NCBI RefSeq assembly: GCF_016107305.1
Contig: NZ_RCVR01000008.1
Location: 161,737 to 225,736, forward strand
Length of the DNA stretch: 64,000 bases
Source: Roseomonas sp. KE2513
GTDB taxonomy: Bacteria; Pseudomonadota; Alphaproteobacteria; Acetobacterales; Acetobacteraceae
Direction: 5' to 3'
Shown: in pieces, positions 42,130 through 51,741 of the stretch
How positions within the stretch are numbered: the stretch's first letter is position 1
Layout of the letters: every line of letters begins with the position of its first letter
Program-made: the position numbers and the translations under genes
The notes under the pieces: generated by a model
Databases searched by the model: none
What the model saw: only the letters and a program-made list of their open reading frames with translations
Told to the model about the DNA's origin: nothing

Positions 42130-42650
42130 CCCGTCTTCCTCCTCGTCTGCCGGACCGCTTCCGCCGCCCGCTGTTCCGCCATCCTGGGCGCGCTGCGCCG
42201 GTTGGGCCAGCGACCCGGCCATGTCACCACATGGTCTTCCAGCGCCCCCGCGTCCCGCTCCGATACGACACGGCCGCGGACCGAGATGCCGGCGCGGTGG
42301 ACGCTCTCCGGATCCCCAGACACCAGCGGGTGCCATTCCGGTAGGTCCTGCCCGCGGGCAAGGAGATGGTAGGCGCAGGTGGGCGGCAGCCAGTCCAGCG
42401 CCGGCACCATCTTCGCCTTCAGCTGCACGCAATCCGGCACGTGGTCGCGGCGGTTGGCGTAGTCGCGGCAGCCGCAGCCCTGGGGATCGAGCATGCGGCA
42501 GGCGACGTTGGTGAAGTGGACCTCCTCGGTGTCCTCGTCGCGAATCTTGTGCAGGCAGCAGCGCCCGCAGCCGTCGCAGAGGGATTCCCACTCGGCGCGC
42601 GTCATCGCGGAGAGGGATTTTCGCTTCCAGAAGGGGAGGTTATCGGCCAC
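42126..42650 (-). CDS. YcgN/UPF0260 cysteine-cluster protein
   Basis: 174 residues from a GTG at 42650 with AGGGA upstream; this start keeps the family's typical opening FWKRKSL. The cluster CDGCGRCC, then [14 protein letters not shown], then CVQLK and CAYHLL, is the UPF0260 signature and probably binds a metal or an iron-sulphur centre. The biochemical role is unknown. It is the first gene of an overlapping three-gene operon and divergent from mmcB. Confidence 0.88.
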   Translation of the reverse strand: MADNLPFWKRKSLSAMTRAEWESLCDGCGRCCLHKIRDEDTEEVHFTNVACRMLDPQGCGCRDYANRRDHVPDCVQLKAKMVPALDWLPPTCAYHLLARGQDLPEWHPLVSGDPESVHRAGISVRGRVVSERDAGALEDHVVTWPGRWPNRRSAPRMAEQRAAEAVRQTRRKTG

Positions 42651-42722
42651 CCGCTTCCCTACACCCGGCGGGAGGGGCAGGTGAAGCTTGACCTGCCTCA
42701 CGACTCGTCGTGAATCCGGCCG

Positions 42723-43196
42723 ATGCCGCTGGACCTGACCATCCCCGAGCGCACGGCCTCCACCTGCCGCGCGGCCATGCGCTTCTGTGCCCGCAACCGC
42801 TGGGCGCCGCTCGCTGAGATGCCCATCCCCTGCGGGCGGCGGCTGGACATCATGGCGCTCACCCCGGAGGGCTGCCTTTACGCCATCGAGGTGAAATCGG
42901 GGCCTCGCGACTTCCTCTCGGACAACAAGTGGCACGAGTACCGGGACTGGTGCGACCGGCTCTACTTCGCTGTCGATTGCGACTTCCCGCAGGAACTCAT
43001 CCCGGAGGAGATCGGGCTGATCGTCAGCGACGGCTTCGATGCCGTGATGGTGCGAGATACCGAGCACAAGGCGCTGGCGGGCGCGCGGCGAAAGTCGCTC
43101 ATGCATCGTTACGCCGTACTGGCGGCCGGACGCCTCGCCGCCCTTTGTGATCCCGTGGGTTCGCAGGAGATGCGCGCTGCGCTGCTCTGCGAGTAG
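42723..43196 (+). CDS. mmcB: MmcB-family DNA repair protein (PD-(D/E)xK nuclease-like)
   Basis: 157 residues. The nuclease core [31 protein letters not shown] is well preserved, with the D...ExK residues. In Caulobacter the MmcB protein contributes to mutagenesis after damage. There is no GTTC-N7-GTTC box upstream, so SOS control is not visible here. It stands alone and ends 119 bases before the DUF4142 gene. Confidence 0.85.
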   Translation: MPLDLTIPERTASTCRAAMRFCARNRWAPLAEMPIPCGRRLDIMALTPEGCLYAIEVKSGPRDFLSDNKWHEYRDWCDRLYFAVDCDFPQELIPEEIGLIVSDGFDAVMVRDTEHKALAGARRKSLMHRYAVLAAGRLAALCDPVGSQEMRAALLCE

Positions 43197-43314
43197 AGGC
43201 GTTCCCCGGCCGAGGGCAGTGATTCTGCCCTACGGAACCAGGACGTGCACGGACCGTTCCTTCTCCGGCCCGCCGCCCCACGGCGGCACCTGCCCTTCCG
43301 GAGAAGTAGAGCTC

Positions 43315-43845
43315 ATGAACCGTCGCGCTATCCCCCTCGCCCTCGCGGGGGCCGCCCTGCTGCCCGTTCTCGCCCACGCCCAGGGCAATTCCCCCCGCGC
43401 CGACGTGCCGCCTGAGAACCTGGCCGCGGCCCCGCCCGAGCGCTTGGCGCGCATGCTCTACGAGGCCGGCTCGTTCTCCCACGCGACCGCGCAGATCGGC
43501 GCCGAGAAGGCGACGAACCCCGAGGTAAAGCGCTTCGCGAATTTCGAGATCCAGGAGCAGGAGGGCGTCGCCCAGGCCATGAAGCTCGCTGGCCACAACT
43601 TCCCCATGGCGAGCTTCGGCAATGACCGCGGCAAGATGCTCGAGAGCCTGCGTGGCGCCAGCGGCGCCGATTTCGAGCGCATGTTCCTCCAGGTCCAGGA
43701 GCGTGGCCACCAGGAGCTGCTGAGCCTGACCAGCGCCATCATGGCCGGCAACGCTCCCGTGCCGGACAAGATCGCGGCGACGCTCTCGAACAACCAGATC
43801 AAGGAGCACCTGATCCTGATCGGGGAGATGCAGGGCCGTCGCTGA
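43315..43845 (+). CDS. Exported DUF4142 protein
   Basis: 176 residues. The N-terminus is a Sec signal (NRRAIPLALAGAALLPVLAHA). The helical DUF4142 core follows: MLYEAGSFSHATAQIGAEKA, EVKRFANFEIQEQEG and IKEHLILIGEMQ. It is a ferritin-like four-helix fold of unknown role, often induced by stress. A GGAGAAG ribosome site sits before the ATG. An 8-bp inverted repeat (TTCTCCGG/CCGGAGAA) spans the 5' leader. Confidence 0.85.
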   Translation: MNRRAIPLALAGAALLPVLAHAQGNSPRADVPPENLAAAPPERLARMLYEAGSFSHATAQIGAEKATNPEVKRFANFEIQEQEGVAQAMKLAGHNFPMASFGNDRGKMLESLRGASGADFERMFLQVQERGHQELLSLTSAIMAGNAPVPDKIAATLSNNQIKEHLILIGEMQGRR

Positions 43846-43874
43846 GCGGGCGCTGAAGGCAGGGTAGGGGGCGA

Positions 43875-43894
43875 GGAACCGGCAGGCCGGTTCC
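43875..43894. terminator. Hairpin between DUF4142 gene and hldE
   Basis: A perfect 8-bp stem (GGAACCGG / CCGGTTCC) with a CAGG loop in the 56-bp convergent gap. There is no T tract. Confidence 0.45.
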
Positions 43895-43901
43895 CGCTAG
43901 A

Positions 43902-45347
43902 TCAGTCCGGCAGGCTCGCAACGAGGGCCTCGCCCTCCGGCAGCAGCACCGCCAGGCGCACGGTGCCGCCCCACCCCTGGACGGCGACGTTGCCTACCAC
44001 GTCCTCGATCCGGTGGTCGGAGCCCTTCACCAGCACGTCCGGACGGATGGCCTCGACGAGCGGAAGGAGATCGTCCTCCTCGAAGGAGGTCACGAGGTCC
44101 ACGCTGGGAAGGGAAGCGAGGGCTGCCGCCCGCACCGCCTCGGCCTGCGCCGGCCGGGTCGGGCCCTTGAGGCGGCGCACGGCCTCGTCGCTCCGCACGC
44201 CCACCACCAGCCGGTCGCACCAGCGCCGCGCCTGCTCCAGCATGTGGCGGTGGCCGGGGTTGAGAAGGTCGAAGGACCCATCCGCGAAGCCGACGCGCCA
44301 GCCCTGGCGCCGCCACCGCTCTGCCTGCTCGGCGGCGCGCAGGCGGGTGACGATCTTGCGCAGGGTGCCCCGCTCGGCGCCGAGGGATTCCAGGATGTCG
44401 GCGTCCCGCGCCACCGCCGTGCCGACCTTCCCCACCACCAGCCCGGCCGCCATGTTCGACAGGCGCGCCGCGACGGGAAGCGGCAGCCCGGCCGCCATGC
44501 CCGCGGCCACCATGGCCGCCACCGTGTCTCCCGCGCCGGCGACGTCCGCCACCTCCATCGCCTCGGCGTGGAAGTGGTGCACCTGCTCACCGTCCAGCAG
44601 GGTCATGCCCTCGCGCCCGCGGGTCACGAGCACGGCGCCGATCGAGAAGCGCTGGCTGAGCGCGCGGGCGGCGGCCAGCAGCCCGGCCTCGCTCTCGATC
44701 TCCATGCCCGTCGCGGCGCGCAGCTCCGCCCGGTTTGGGGTGATGAGGTCGGCGCCGGCATAGATCCCGTGGTCGCCTCCGTGGGGATCGACCACCACGC
44801 GCCGCCCCGCCGCGCGGGCGGCTGCGATCAGGCGCTGCGGCACATCGCCCGCCAGCACGCCCTTCCCGTAGTCCGAGAGGATGATGACCTTGGTGGCCGC
44901 GATCGTGTCCTGGGCGATCCGCACCAGCCGGTCTGCGAGGCGCGGGTGGATGGCGCGCGCCACCTCGTGGTCGGCCCGCAGCAGGTGCTGGCCGGCGGCG
45001 ATGAAGCGTGTTTTGGTCGTGGTGGCGCGGCCGCCCTGGACCAACAGCCAGGGCTCCACCCCCGGTTGCCCGCCGATCAGCCCCGTGAGGTCCGAGCCCG
45101 CCTGGTCGTCGCCCACGACCGAGAGGAAGGCGACGGAAGCGCCCAGGGCGGTCAGGTTGCGCACGACGTTCCCGGCGCCGCCGGGCGTCGCAACCTCGCG
45201 TTCCACGCTCAGCACCGGCACGGGCGCCTCGGGCGAGATGCGGGTCACCGTGCCGTAGACCGTGCGGTCGAGCATGGCGTCGCCGACGACGAGCACGGAA
45301 GCCCGGCGCAGGGCGCGCACGGCTTCCGACAGGTCGGCCGCAGCCAT
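43902..45347 (-). CDS. hldE: Bifunctional heptose 7-phosphate kinase / heptose 1-phosphate adenylyltransferase
   Basis: 481 residues from the ATG at 45347 with CAGG upstream; an ATG at 45407 would add a 20-residue proline-rich tail with no ribosome site. The N-terminal ribokinase-like domain has VVGDAMLDR, PGGAGNVVRNL and the catalytic VAGAGDTVAAM. The C-terminal nucleotidyltransferase starts at VGFADGSFDLLNPGHRHML. It makes ADP-heptose for the LPS core with HldD, whose gene is 6 kb upstream in this window. Confidence 0.93.
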   Translation of the reverse strand: MAAADLSEAVRALRRASVLVVGDAMLDRTVYGTVTRISPEAPVPVLSVEREVATPGGAGNVVRNLTALGASVAFLSVVGDDQAGSDLTGLIGGQPGVEPWLLVQGGRATTTKTRFIAAGQHLLRADHEVARAIHPRLADRLVRIAQDTIAATKVIILSDYGKGVLAGDVPQRLIAAARAAGRRVVVDPHGGDHGIYAGADLITPNRAELRAATGMEIESEAGLLAAARALSQRFSIGAVLVTRGREGMTLLDGEQVHHFHAEAMEVADVAGAGDTVAAMVAAGMAAGLPLPVAARLSNMAAGLVVGKVGTAVARDADILESLGAERGTLRKIVTRLRAAEQAERWRRQGWRVGFADGSFDLLNPGHRHMLEQARRWCDRLVVGVRSDEAVRRLKGPTRPAQAEAVRAAALASLPSVDLVTSFEEDDLLPLVEAIRPDVLVKGSDHRIEDVVGNVAVQGWGGTVRLAVLLPEGEALVASLPD

Positions 45348-45502
45348 GATGGGACCTGGGTTGGGGCCCGGCGTGGGGCTTGGAGTCTCTGGCGCGGGGC
45401 CGTTCATCGGCTTTGGCGTAGCCCGCCGCCGGGGCGGGTGGCAACCGGCCGTTGCGCCCGGTGACCACGCGTTAATCCCTTTCGCGCAGAATCGTCGCTG
45501 CC

Positions 45503-46408
45503 ATGACCCCTGCTCCGCACCCGGCCCGGCAAGGGCCACCCCTGGCGGCGCTGCTGTTCCGACCCGGCCCCGGGCTCGCGCCCGAGGCCCATCGGGTGGC
45601 GCGCGCACTGCTGGAGGACGCCGCCCGCAACCGCGGCGGCCGCGTCTCCTCGGCCGAGAACGGGGCTTGGCGGCTCGTTGCCGCCGCGCCGGCGCTCGAC
45701 ATGGCGCACCGCGCCCTCTCCGCCGTGCTGCACGGCCGGGACGCCGCCCTGCTGACAGAGGCGGTCGCGCTGCCGCCCACCGCCCAGGCGCCCGCCACGG
45801 GGCTGGAAGCCCTGCTCGGCGCCGTTCCGCTGGAGCGGCTGCTCGAGCGCCGGCCCATCCTCGGCTTCGGCGAGGGCGGGGCGCCTTACCCGGTGGGGGA
45901 GCGGGTGCTGCCCTCGGCCACGGCGATCGACGCCGCCCTCGGGGCGCGCTGGGCAGGGGCTCCATGGCAGGCCCATGCCTGGGGTCTGGTGGCCCGCCGC
46001 GCGCTGGCGTTCCTGCCCGAATCCAAGGGCGCGCTGCACCTGGATCTCCCGCCCGAGGCGATGCCCGCCGATCCGCCGGGCACGCTGCTTCCAGTCCTGC
46101 CGCCCCGCGCCCTGGCCCGGTCGCCGGCGGGGCGCTTCGGCATCGACGGCCCGGGTGCCGCGGGCTTGGCCCTGATCGACCCCGCCCATCTGCGCGGGGA
46201 GGTGCTGCACCTGCCCTTCGACCCCGCGCTGGTCGCGCTGCCCGACGGGTTCTGGGCGGCGCTCGACCCGGCACGGGTGGTGCTGGAAGGCGTGGCGGAG
46301 ACGGCGGCGCTCTCCTGGGGCCTGGCGCGCGGCATCGGCCGCTTCGCCGGGCCCTGGCCAAGCCGCCTGCTCGCCGCCCGTCACCGCCGGGAGGCCGCGG
46401 CCGGATGA
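45503..46408 (+). CDS. Degenerate EAL-like protein, first of a paralogous pair
   Basis: 301 residues. I recognise no intact motif. The end (VLEGVAETAALSWGLARGIG, then RFAGPW) parallels the last strand-helix-turn of EAL phosphodiesterases, where xEGVExxxxxxxLxxxGxxxxQGxxxxxP is usual. The preceding LHLPFDPALV region fits the strand before it. None of the acidic metal ligands of an active EAL domain is present. It aligns over most of its length with the next gene product, which overlaps it by ATGA. It could be a c-di-GMP receptor or a structural relic. Confidence 0.5.
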   Translation: MTPAPHPARQGPPLAALLFRPGPGLAPEAHRVARALLEDAARNRGGRVSSAENGAWRLVAAAPALDMAHRALSAVLHGRDAALLTEAVALPPTAQAPATGLEALLGAVPLERLLERRPILGFGEGGAPYPVGERVLPSATAIDAALGARWAGAPWQAHAWGLVARRALAFLPESKGALHLDLPPEAMPADPPGTLLPVLPPRALARSPAGRFGIDGPGAAGLALIDPAHLRGEVLHLPFDPALVALPDGFWAALDPARVVLEGVAETAALSWGLARGIGRFAGPWPSRLLAARHRREAAAG

Positions 46409-47577
46409 CGCCCCAGATCGCCGCGCGCCCCGCTCGAGTTTCCGCCCTGCCGGTGGACCCGCCGCCGCTGACCGGGCCGGACGGCGGCGCGGCGGACCTG
46501 GCCGCGATGACACGCATCTGCCTCGCCTCCGGCGCCGTGCGGGACGTGCTCTGGCTGCGCCTTTCCCGCCTGCCAAAGGGCCTGGACCGCCCACATCACC
46601 GCCGCCTCCTGCGCGAGGCCCTGGCCCTGCCGCAGCACGCCCGCCGCGCCCGCGTCTTCCACCTGCCGAACGGCGACATGGCGGTGGCCACCGCGCCGCC
46701 GGACACGCTGCGCGCCGCCGTTCTGCGCGTGCTGGACGGCGCCGTGGACGAGGCCGCGATCGCCCAGGTCGTGCGCGGCTTGCGCTTGCCCGAGCAATCC
46801 AGCGCCCTGCTGGCCGCGCTGGAGGAAAGCCTCGGCCTGGCGGTGGCCGCCGCGCCCGCATCGCCGGAGCTGCCGCCCTTGCTGGCCGAGGAACTGGCAG
46901 CGGTGCTGCCCGCCCTCGCCCGCGCCGACCCCGCGCCCTATCTCCGCCGCCAACCCCTCTGCCGGCTGGGACCGGAGGGGGAGACGGGCATCGCGGCCGA
47001 ATCGATCGCCCCCATGCCCGACGCCCTGCGGGACCGGCTGCTGCCCGGTCGCGGGCTGGCGGATGTGCCCGCGCTGGCGGCGCAGCTGCGGCTTCTGTTG
47101 GAAACCCGGATGCTCGTCGGCATCGCGCGGCCGGAATGGCTGGCGGCACCGCGCCCGCTGCACCTCTCCCTCTCCGTCGCAGCCCTGACCTCGGAGGCTT
47201 TCCTCGTGCTCGACGGGCGGCTGCCGCGCGCGGTGCGGCCGATGCTCACCCTCGCGGTCCCGGCGGCCGAGATCCTGGCGGATCCGTCGGGCTTCGCGCT
47301 GGGCCGGGACCTGGCGGTCAGCCGCGGCTATCCCCTGGCGCTGGAGGCGCCCTCCGGCGAGTCCCTGGCGCTGCTGAACCCCGCCCGGCTGGGCGCGAGC
47401 GTCGTGCGCCTGGCCTGGGACGAGGCGCTTCCGGCCAGCCCGCCGTCCCCCGCGGCGCTCGACGGCATGTCCGTGGTCCTGACCGGCGCGGACCGGGCGG
47501 CGGCCATCGCCTGGGGATGGGAGAACGGTATCACTCTTTTCCAGGGCCGCGCGACCGACCGCCACCTGCGCCGGTAG
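46405..47577 (+). CDS. Degenerate EAL-like protein, second of a paralogous pair
   Basis: 390 residues. Residues 60-75 read RVFHLPNGDMAVATAP. The second half has SRGYPLALEAPSGESLALL, LGASVVRLAWDEAL and a terminal AIAWGWENGITLFQGRATD. The order of strands and the closing W-G-x-x-x-GIxxFQGR match EAL domains, but the Glu, Asn, Asp-Asp and Lys catalytic residues are missing. The first gene is like it but lacks FQG. An active enzyme is very unlikely. Both genes lie between hldE and an ABC ATPase. Confidence 0.55.
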   Translation: MTPQIAARPARVSALPVDPPPLTGPDGGAADLAAMTRICLASGAVRDVLWLRLSRLPKGLDRPHHRRLLREALALPQHARRARVFHLPNGDMAVATAPPDTLRAAVLRVLDGAVDEAAIAQVVRGLRLPEQSSALLAALEESLGLAVAAAPASPELPPLLAEELAAVLPALARADPAPYLRRQPLCRLGPEGETGIAAESIAPMPDALRDRLLPGRGLADVPALAAQLRLLLETRMLVGIARPEWLAAPRPLHLSLSVAALTSEAFLVLDGRLPRAVRPMLTLAVPAAEILADPSGFALGRDLAVSRGYPLALEAPSGESLALLNPARLGASVVRLAWDEALPASPPSPAALDGMSVVLTGADRAAAIAWGWENGITLFQGRATDRHLRR

Positions 47578-47622
47578 GGCCCCGCCCTGGCGGGGTGCCG
47601 CCGGGCATCCTATCCCTTGCCA

Positions 47623-48378
47623 ATGCGCCCGGCCCCGGAACCCCATACCCCTGCCATCGAGGTGGAGGGATTGACCAAGCGCTACGGCGTCACCGTGGCG
47701 GTGGACGGCCTCTCCTTCACCCTGCCGCGCGGGGGCACGATGGGGCTGCTCGGCGGCAATGGCGCGGGCAAGAGCACGACCATCGCCATGCTGCTCGGCC
47801 TGCTGATCCCCTCCTCCGGCCGCGTACGTCTGCTCGGGCACGACATGGCGCGGGACCGCTTCGCCGCGCTTGCCCGCGCGAATTTCTCCTCTCCCTATAT
47901 CTCCCTGCCGCACCGGCTGAGCGTGGGGGAGAACCTTCGCGTCTACGCACATCTCTACGACGTGCCGGATGCCGGGGCCCGGATCGCGGAACTCGCCGCG
48001 CAGCTCTCGCTCGCCGACCTTATGGACCGGCCGGCGGGCCAGCTCTCGGCGGGGCAGAAGACGCGTGTGGCGCTGGCCAAGTCCCTCATCAACCGCCCTG
48101 ACCTCCTCCTGCTGGACGAGCCCACGGCGAGCCTCGACCCCGACACGGCGGACTGGGTGCGCTCCTGGCTGGAGCGGTACCGGGCGGAGAGCGGCTGCGC
48201 GATCCTCCTCGCCTCCCACAATATGGCGGAGGTGGAGCGGCTCTGCGACCGCGTGCTGATGCTGAAAACCGGGCGGCTGGTGGACAGCGGCTCTCCTGCC
48301 GACCTGCTCTCCCGCTACGGGCGAAGCGACCTGGAGGAGGTTTTCCTCGACATCGCGCGCGACCGCCGGGCGGGGTAA
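47623..48378 (+). CDS. ABC transporter ATP-binding protein without an adjacent permease
   Basis: 251 residues. The nucleotide-binding domain is complete: Walker A GGNGAGKST (44-52), signature LSAGQK, Walker B LLLLDEPTASLDP and switch SHNMAEVE. It is of the CcmA/NatA export class, which normally pairs with an ABC-2 permease gene directly after it. Here a GntR regulator follows within 6 bases, so the permease is missing or elsewhere. A GC-rich inverted repeat sits in the 45-bp gap before it. Confidence 0.88.
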   Translation: MRPAPEPHTPAIEVEGLTKRYGVTVAVDGLSFTLPRGGTMGLLGGNGAGKSTTIAMLLGLLIPSSGRVRLLGHDMARDRFAALARANFSSPYISLPHRLSVGENLRVYAHLYDVPDAGARIAELAAQLSLADLMDRPAGQLSAGQKTRVALAKSLINRPDLLLLDEPTASLDPDTADWVRSWLERYRAESGCAILLASHNMAEVERLCDRVLMLKTGRLVDSGSPADLLSRYGRSDLEEVFLDIARDRRAG

Positions 48379-48383
48379 GAGCG

Positions 48384-49034
48384 ATGACCACGCGCCCCAG
48401 CCGTTCCTCCGGCTCCGAGGCTTATGACCTGCTGCTGGCGGCCATCGACAGCGGCGCCCTGCCCGCCGGCACCCGTTTGCGGGAGGCGGAACTGGCGGTG
48501 CGCTTCGGCATCAGCCGCACCCCCGTGCGTGAGGCGCTGAAGCGGCTGGAGGCCCAGGGCCTGGTGCTGCACGAGCCGCATCATGGGGCGGTGGTGGCCA
48601 GCCTCGGCTACGCGCAGATGACCGAACTCTACCACATGCGGGAGGTGCTGGAGGGCACCGCTGCCAACCTCGCCGCCACCCATGCCACGCCGACGGAGGT
48701 GGAGATCATGCGCGAGATGGTGGAGCGCGACCGTGGGCTGCAGGAGGACCCGGTGCGCTTGGCCGGCACCAACCGTCTGTTCCACCAGCAGGTCTACCTG
48801 GCGGCGCGGAACAGCTTCCTGAACACCATCCTGGAGAACATGCGCCTCTCCCTCGCGCTCCTCGGCGGCACGACGCTGGCGGTGCCCCGGCGCGGGGCTG
48901 AGTCGGTGGAGGAGCACGCGGCCATCGTGGCGGCGATCGAGGCTCGGGACGCCGAAGGCGCCGAAGCAGCGGCGCGCCGGCACATCCGCAACGCCTTCAA
49001 GGTGCGGATCGGCCTCTCCACCCGCCCAGGATAG
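48384..49034 (+). CDS. GntR-family regulator, FCD subfamily
   Basis: 216 residues. The N-terminal winged helix (TRLREAELAVRFGISRTPVREALKRLEAQGLV) precedes an FCD domain with the metal-binding histidine pattern (ELYHMREVLEG, NRLFHQQVYLAARN, EEHAAIVAAIEARD). FCD regulators typically bind tricarboxylic acids. It lies just before tcuAB on the same strand, so it probably controls them, and there is a TGTAT-N8-ATACA dyad between the two. Confidence 0.88.
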   Translation: MTTRPSRSSGSEAYDLLLAAIDSGALPAGTRLREAELAVRFGISRTPVREALKRLEAQGLVLHEPHHGAVVASLGYAQMTELYHMREVLEGTAANLAATHATPTEVEIMREMVERDRGLQEDPVRLAGTNRLFHQQVYLAARNSFLNTILENMRLSLALLGGTTLAVPRRGAESVEEHAAIVAAIEARDAEGAEAAARRHIRNAFKVRIGLSTRPG

Positions 49035-49060
49035 AAAGCTTGTAAGCCGCGTGCCTGAGT

Positions 49061-49078
49061 TGTATCCGCCGGTATACA
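49061..49078. promoter_or_regulatory. Candidate operator before tcuA
   Basis: TGTAT and ATACA form an inverted repeat with an 8-base spacer, 22 bases before the tcuA start and 27 bases after the GntR stop. It resembles GntR-type dyads but is short. Confidence 0.4.
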
Positions 49079-49099
49079 TTCTGGAGGATAGGGCGAGGG

Positions 49100-50497
49100 A
49101 TGCCGGATTTCTCGCGGATCTGGGACGTTCTGGTGATCGGCGGCGGCAACGCGGCCCTCTGCGCTGCGGTCACCGCGCGCCAGGCGGGCTGCTCCGTGCT
49201 GTTGATCGAGCACGCGCCCAAGCCGATGCGGGGTGGGAACAGCCGCCACACGCGCAATATGCGGACGATGCATCCCGAGCCGACGAAGGTGCTCACCGAG
49301 AGCTATCTCGAGGACGAGTACTGGGACGACCTTCTGCGCGTGACCGGCGGCCAGACCGACGAGAACCTGGCACGCATGACCATCCGCCTGACGCATGACG
49401 CGCTACCCTTCATGGAGGCCTGCGGGGTGCGCTTCCAGCCCTCGCTCTCGGGCACGCTGAGCCTGAGCCGGACGAACGCCTTCTTCCTCGGCGGCGGCAA
49501 GGCGCTGGTGAACGCCTATTTCGCGACCGCCGAGCGGCTTGGCATCGACATCCTCTACGACACCGAGGCCGTCGATATCCGCATGGACGATGGCTTCGTG
49601 CGCGAGGTGGTGATCGACCACCGCGGTTTCCCCGAGACAGTGCGGGCGAAGGTGGTGGTGGCCTCCTCCGGAGGGTTCCAGGCGAACCACGAGTGGCTGA
49701 AGGTCGGCTGGGGCGAGGCCGCGAAGAACATCCTCGTGCGCGGGACGCCCTACGCGCAGGGGAAGGTGCTGCGGAACCTGCTGGACCAGGGCGTGGCGCA
49801 GGTCGGCGATCCTTCCCAGTGCCACGCCGTCGCGATCGACGGGCGCGCGCCGCGCTTCGATGGCGGGATCGTCACGCGGCTGGACTGCGTGCCCTTCTCC
49901 GTCGTGGTGAACAAGCACGGCGAGCGCTTCTACGACGAGGGCGAGGATGTCTGGCCCAAGCGCTACGCCATCTGGGGCCGCCTCGTCGCGCAGCAGCCGG
50001 ACCAGGTCGCCTACTCGATCATCGATTCCAAGGCGGAGCGGCTGTTCATGCCGAGCGTCTTCCCGGCCATTAAGGCGGACACGCTGGGCGAGCTGGCGGT
50101 GAAGCTCGGCCTCGATCCGAAGGCCGTGGAGAAGACCGTCGCGGAGTTCAACGCGGCCTGCCGGCCCGGCGAGTTCAACTCCACCCGGCTGGACGGCTGC
50201 CGGACGGAGGGGCTGGACCCGCCGAAGACCCATTGGGCGCGGCCGATCACGGAACCGCCCTTCATCGGCTACCCGCTGCGCTGCGGGATCACCTTCACCT
50301 ATCTCGGCGTGAAGGTGGACGAGAACGCGCGGGTTCTCATGGACGACGGTCGCCCCTGCGCGAATCTTTTCGCCTCGGGCGAGATCATGGCCGGCTCCAT
50401 CCTCGGCAAGGGCTACCTGGCCGGCTTCGGGATGGCGATCGGCACCGTCTTCGGACGGATCGCAGGCAGGGAGGCCGCGAGGAATGCGCGAAACTGA
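49100..50497 (+). CDS. tcuA: Tricarballylate dehydrogenase-like FAD protein
   Basis: 465 residues with GGAGGATAGGGCGAGG upstream. In Salmonella TcuA oxidises tricarballylate to cis-aconitate. The flavin-binding loop VLVIGGGNAALCAAVTARQ starts the protein; GGNSRHTRNMRTMH and a C-terminal LFASGEIMAGSILGKGYLAGFG match the fumarate-reductase-like succinate/tricarballylate group. It overlaps tcuB by 14 bases, giving a tightly coupled pair. The transporter tcuC is not here. Confidence 0.88.
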   Translation: MPDFSRIWDVLVIGGGNAALCAAVTARQAGCSVLLIEHAPKPMRGGNSRHTRNMRTMHPEPTKVLTESYLEDEYWDDLLRVTGGQTDENLARMTIRLTHDALPFMEACGVRFQPSLSGTLSLSRTNAFFLGGGKALVNAYFATAERLGIDILYDTEAVDIRMDDGFVREVVIDHRGFPETVRAKVVVASSGGFQANHEWLKVGWGEAAKNILVRGTPYAQGKVLRNLLDQGVAQVGDPSQCHAVAIDGRAPRFDGGIVTRLDCVPFSVVVNKHGERFYDEGEDVWPKRYAIWGRLVAQQPDQVAYSIIDSKAERLFMPSVFPAIKADTLGELAVKLGLDPKAVEKTVAEFNAACRPGEFNSTRLDGCRTEGLDPPKTHWARPITEPPFIGYPLRCGITFTYLGVKVDENARVLMDDGRPCANLFASGEIMAGSILGKGYLAGFGMAIGTVFGRIAGREAARNARN

Positions 50498-51632
50498 GGC
50501 CACCACCGAAGCCCGCCGCGCGATGGAGGTGTGCAACGCCTGCCGCTACTGCGAGGGCTTCTGCGCCGTCTTCCCGGCGATGACGATGCGGCGCGAGTTC
50601 TCCACGGGGGATCTCAGCTACATCGCCAACCTCTGTCACAACTGCCGCGGCTGCTACTACGCCTGCCAGTACGCGCCGCCGCACCCCTTCAACATCAACG
50701 TGCCGCAGGTGCTCGCCCAGGTGCGGGCGGAGACCTATGAGGAATACGCCTGGCCGGGGCCGCTGGCGGGCTTGTTCAAGCGTAACGGCACGGTGGTCTC
50801 GCTGGTGGCCGCGGCCGGCATTGCGCTGGTGCTGCTACTGACCATGGCGCTGGTGGACCCGCGCGTGCTCTACCAGTCGCAGGTCGGGCCGGGCGCCTTC
50901 TACCGCGTTATCCCCTGGTGGCTGATGACAACGCTGGCGGGAGGAACCTTCATCTTTTCCATCGTCGCGCTCGTGATGGGTTTCCGCAACTTCTGGCGCG
51001 ACACCGGCGGGCGAAGCGACGAGCTGACGCGCGGCCGGCCGCTTGCCGTCGCGCTGCACGATATCTTCACGCTGAAGAACCTCGGCGGCGGGGGAGGGGG
51101 CTGCAACGACCGGGACGAGGCCTTCTCCCAATCTCGCCGGCGCTTCCACCACGCGATGTTCTACGGCTTCCTGCTCTGCTTCGCTTCCACCACCAGCGCG
51201 ACCTTCTACGACCACTTCCTCGGGCACGTGGCGCCCTATCCCTTCCTCAGCCTGCCGGTGCAGCTCGGCTTCTGGGGCGGGATCGGCATGGTGGTCGGCA
51301 CCGCCGGCCTCATGTGGGTGAAGATCGTGTCCGATCCGGCACCGGCGGCGCGGAACCTACTGGGCGCGGACTACGCGCTGCTCGTGCTGCTCTTCCTCTC
51401 AGCCGCCACCGGGCTGCTGCTGCTGGGGCTGCGGGAAACAGGGGCGATGGGCGTGCTGCTGGCCGTCCATCTCGGCGTCATCCTCGCCCTGTTCCTGGTC
51501 ATCCCCTACTCGAAGATGGTGCACGGGGTTTACCGCTCGGCGGCGCTGCTGCGGCACGCGCTGGAACGGCACCCGACGCCGCCCCCGGCAGGGACCGGCC
51601 CCACCGACCGCGCTCTCGGCTCGGCGGCCTGA
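50484..51632 (+). CDS. tcuB: TcuB-like iron-sulphur and cytochrome-type membrane protein
   Basis: 382 residues. Two 4Fe-4S motifs lie at the N-terminus (CNACRYCEGFC and CHNCRGCYYAC), followed by about six membrane helices. TcuB passes electrons from the reduced TcuA flavin to the quinone pool. The Gly-rich loop GGGGGGC and several conserved His in the helices (HHAMFYGFLLC) fit. Its start lies inside the end of tcuA. Confidence 0.88.
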   Translation: MRETEATTEARRAMEVCNACRYCEGFCAVFPAMTMRREFSTGDLSYIANLCHNCRGCYYACQYAPPHPFNINVPQVLAQVRAETYEEYAWPGPLAGLFKRNGTVVSLVAAAGIALVLLLTMALVDPRVLYQSQVGPGAFYRVIPWWLMTTLAGGTFIFSIVALVMGFRNFWRDTGGRSDELTRGRPLAVALHDIFTLKNLGGGGGGCNDRDEAFSQSRRRFHHAMFYGFLLCFASTTSATFYDHFLGHVAPYPFLSLPVQLGFWGGIGMVVGTAGLMWVKIVSDPAPAARNLLGADYALLVLLFLSAATGLLLLGLRETGAMGVLLAVHLGVILALFLVIPYSKMVHGVYRSAALLRHALERHPTPPPAGTGPTDRALGSAA

Positions 51633-51741
51633 GCGGGCATCGCGGCTTCGGGAAGTCCCCGCGGCCGCGAAAGCCCTGGCGGGACCAGGCGTGCGGGCGG
51701 ATCATGCCGGCCACCGACGACAAGAACCGGGAGAGGACGCC

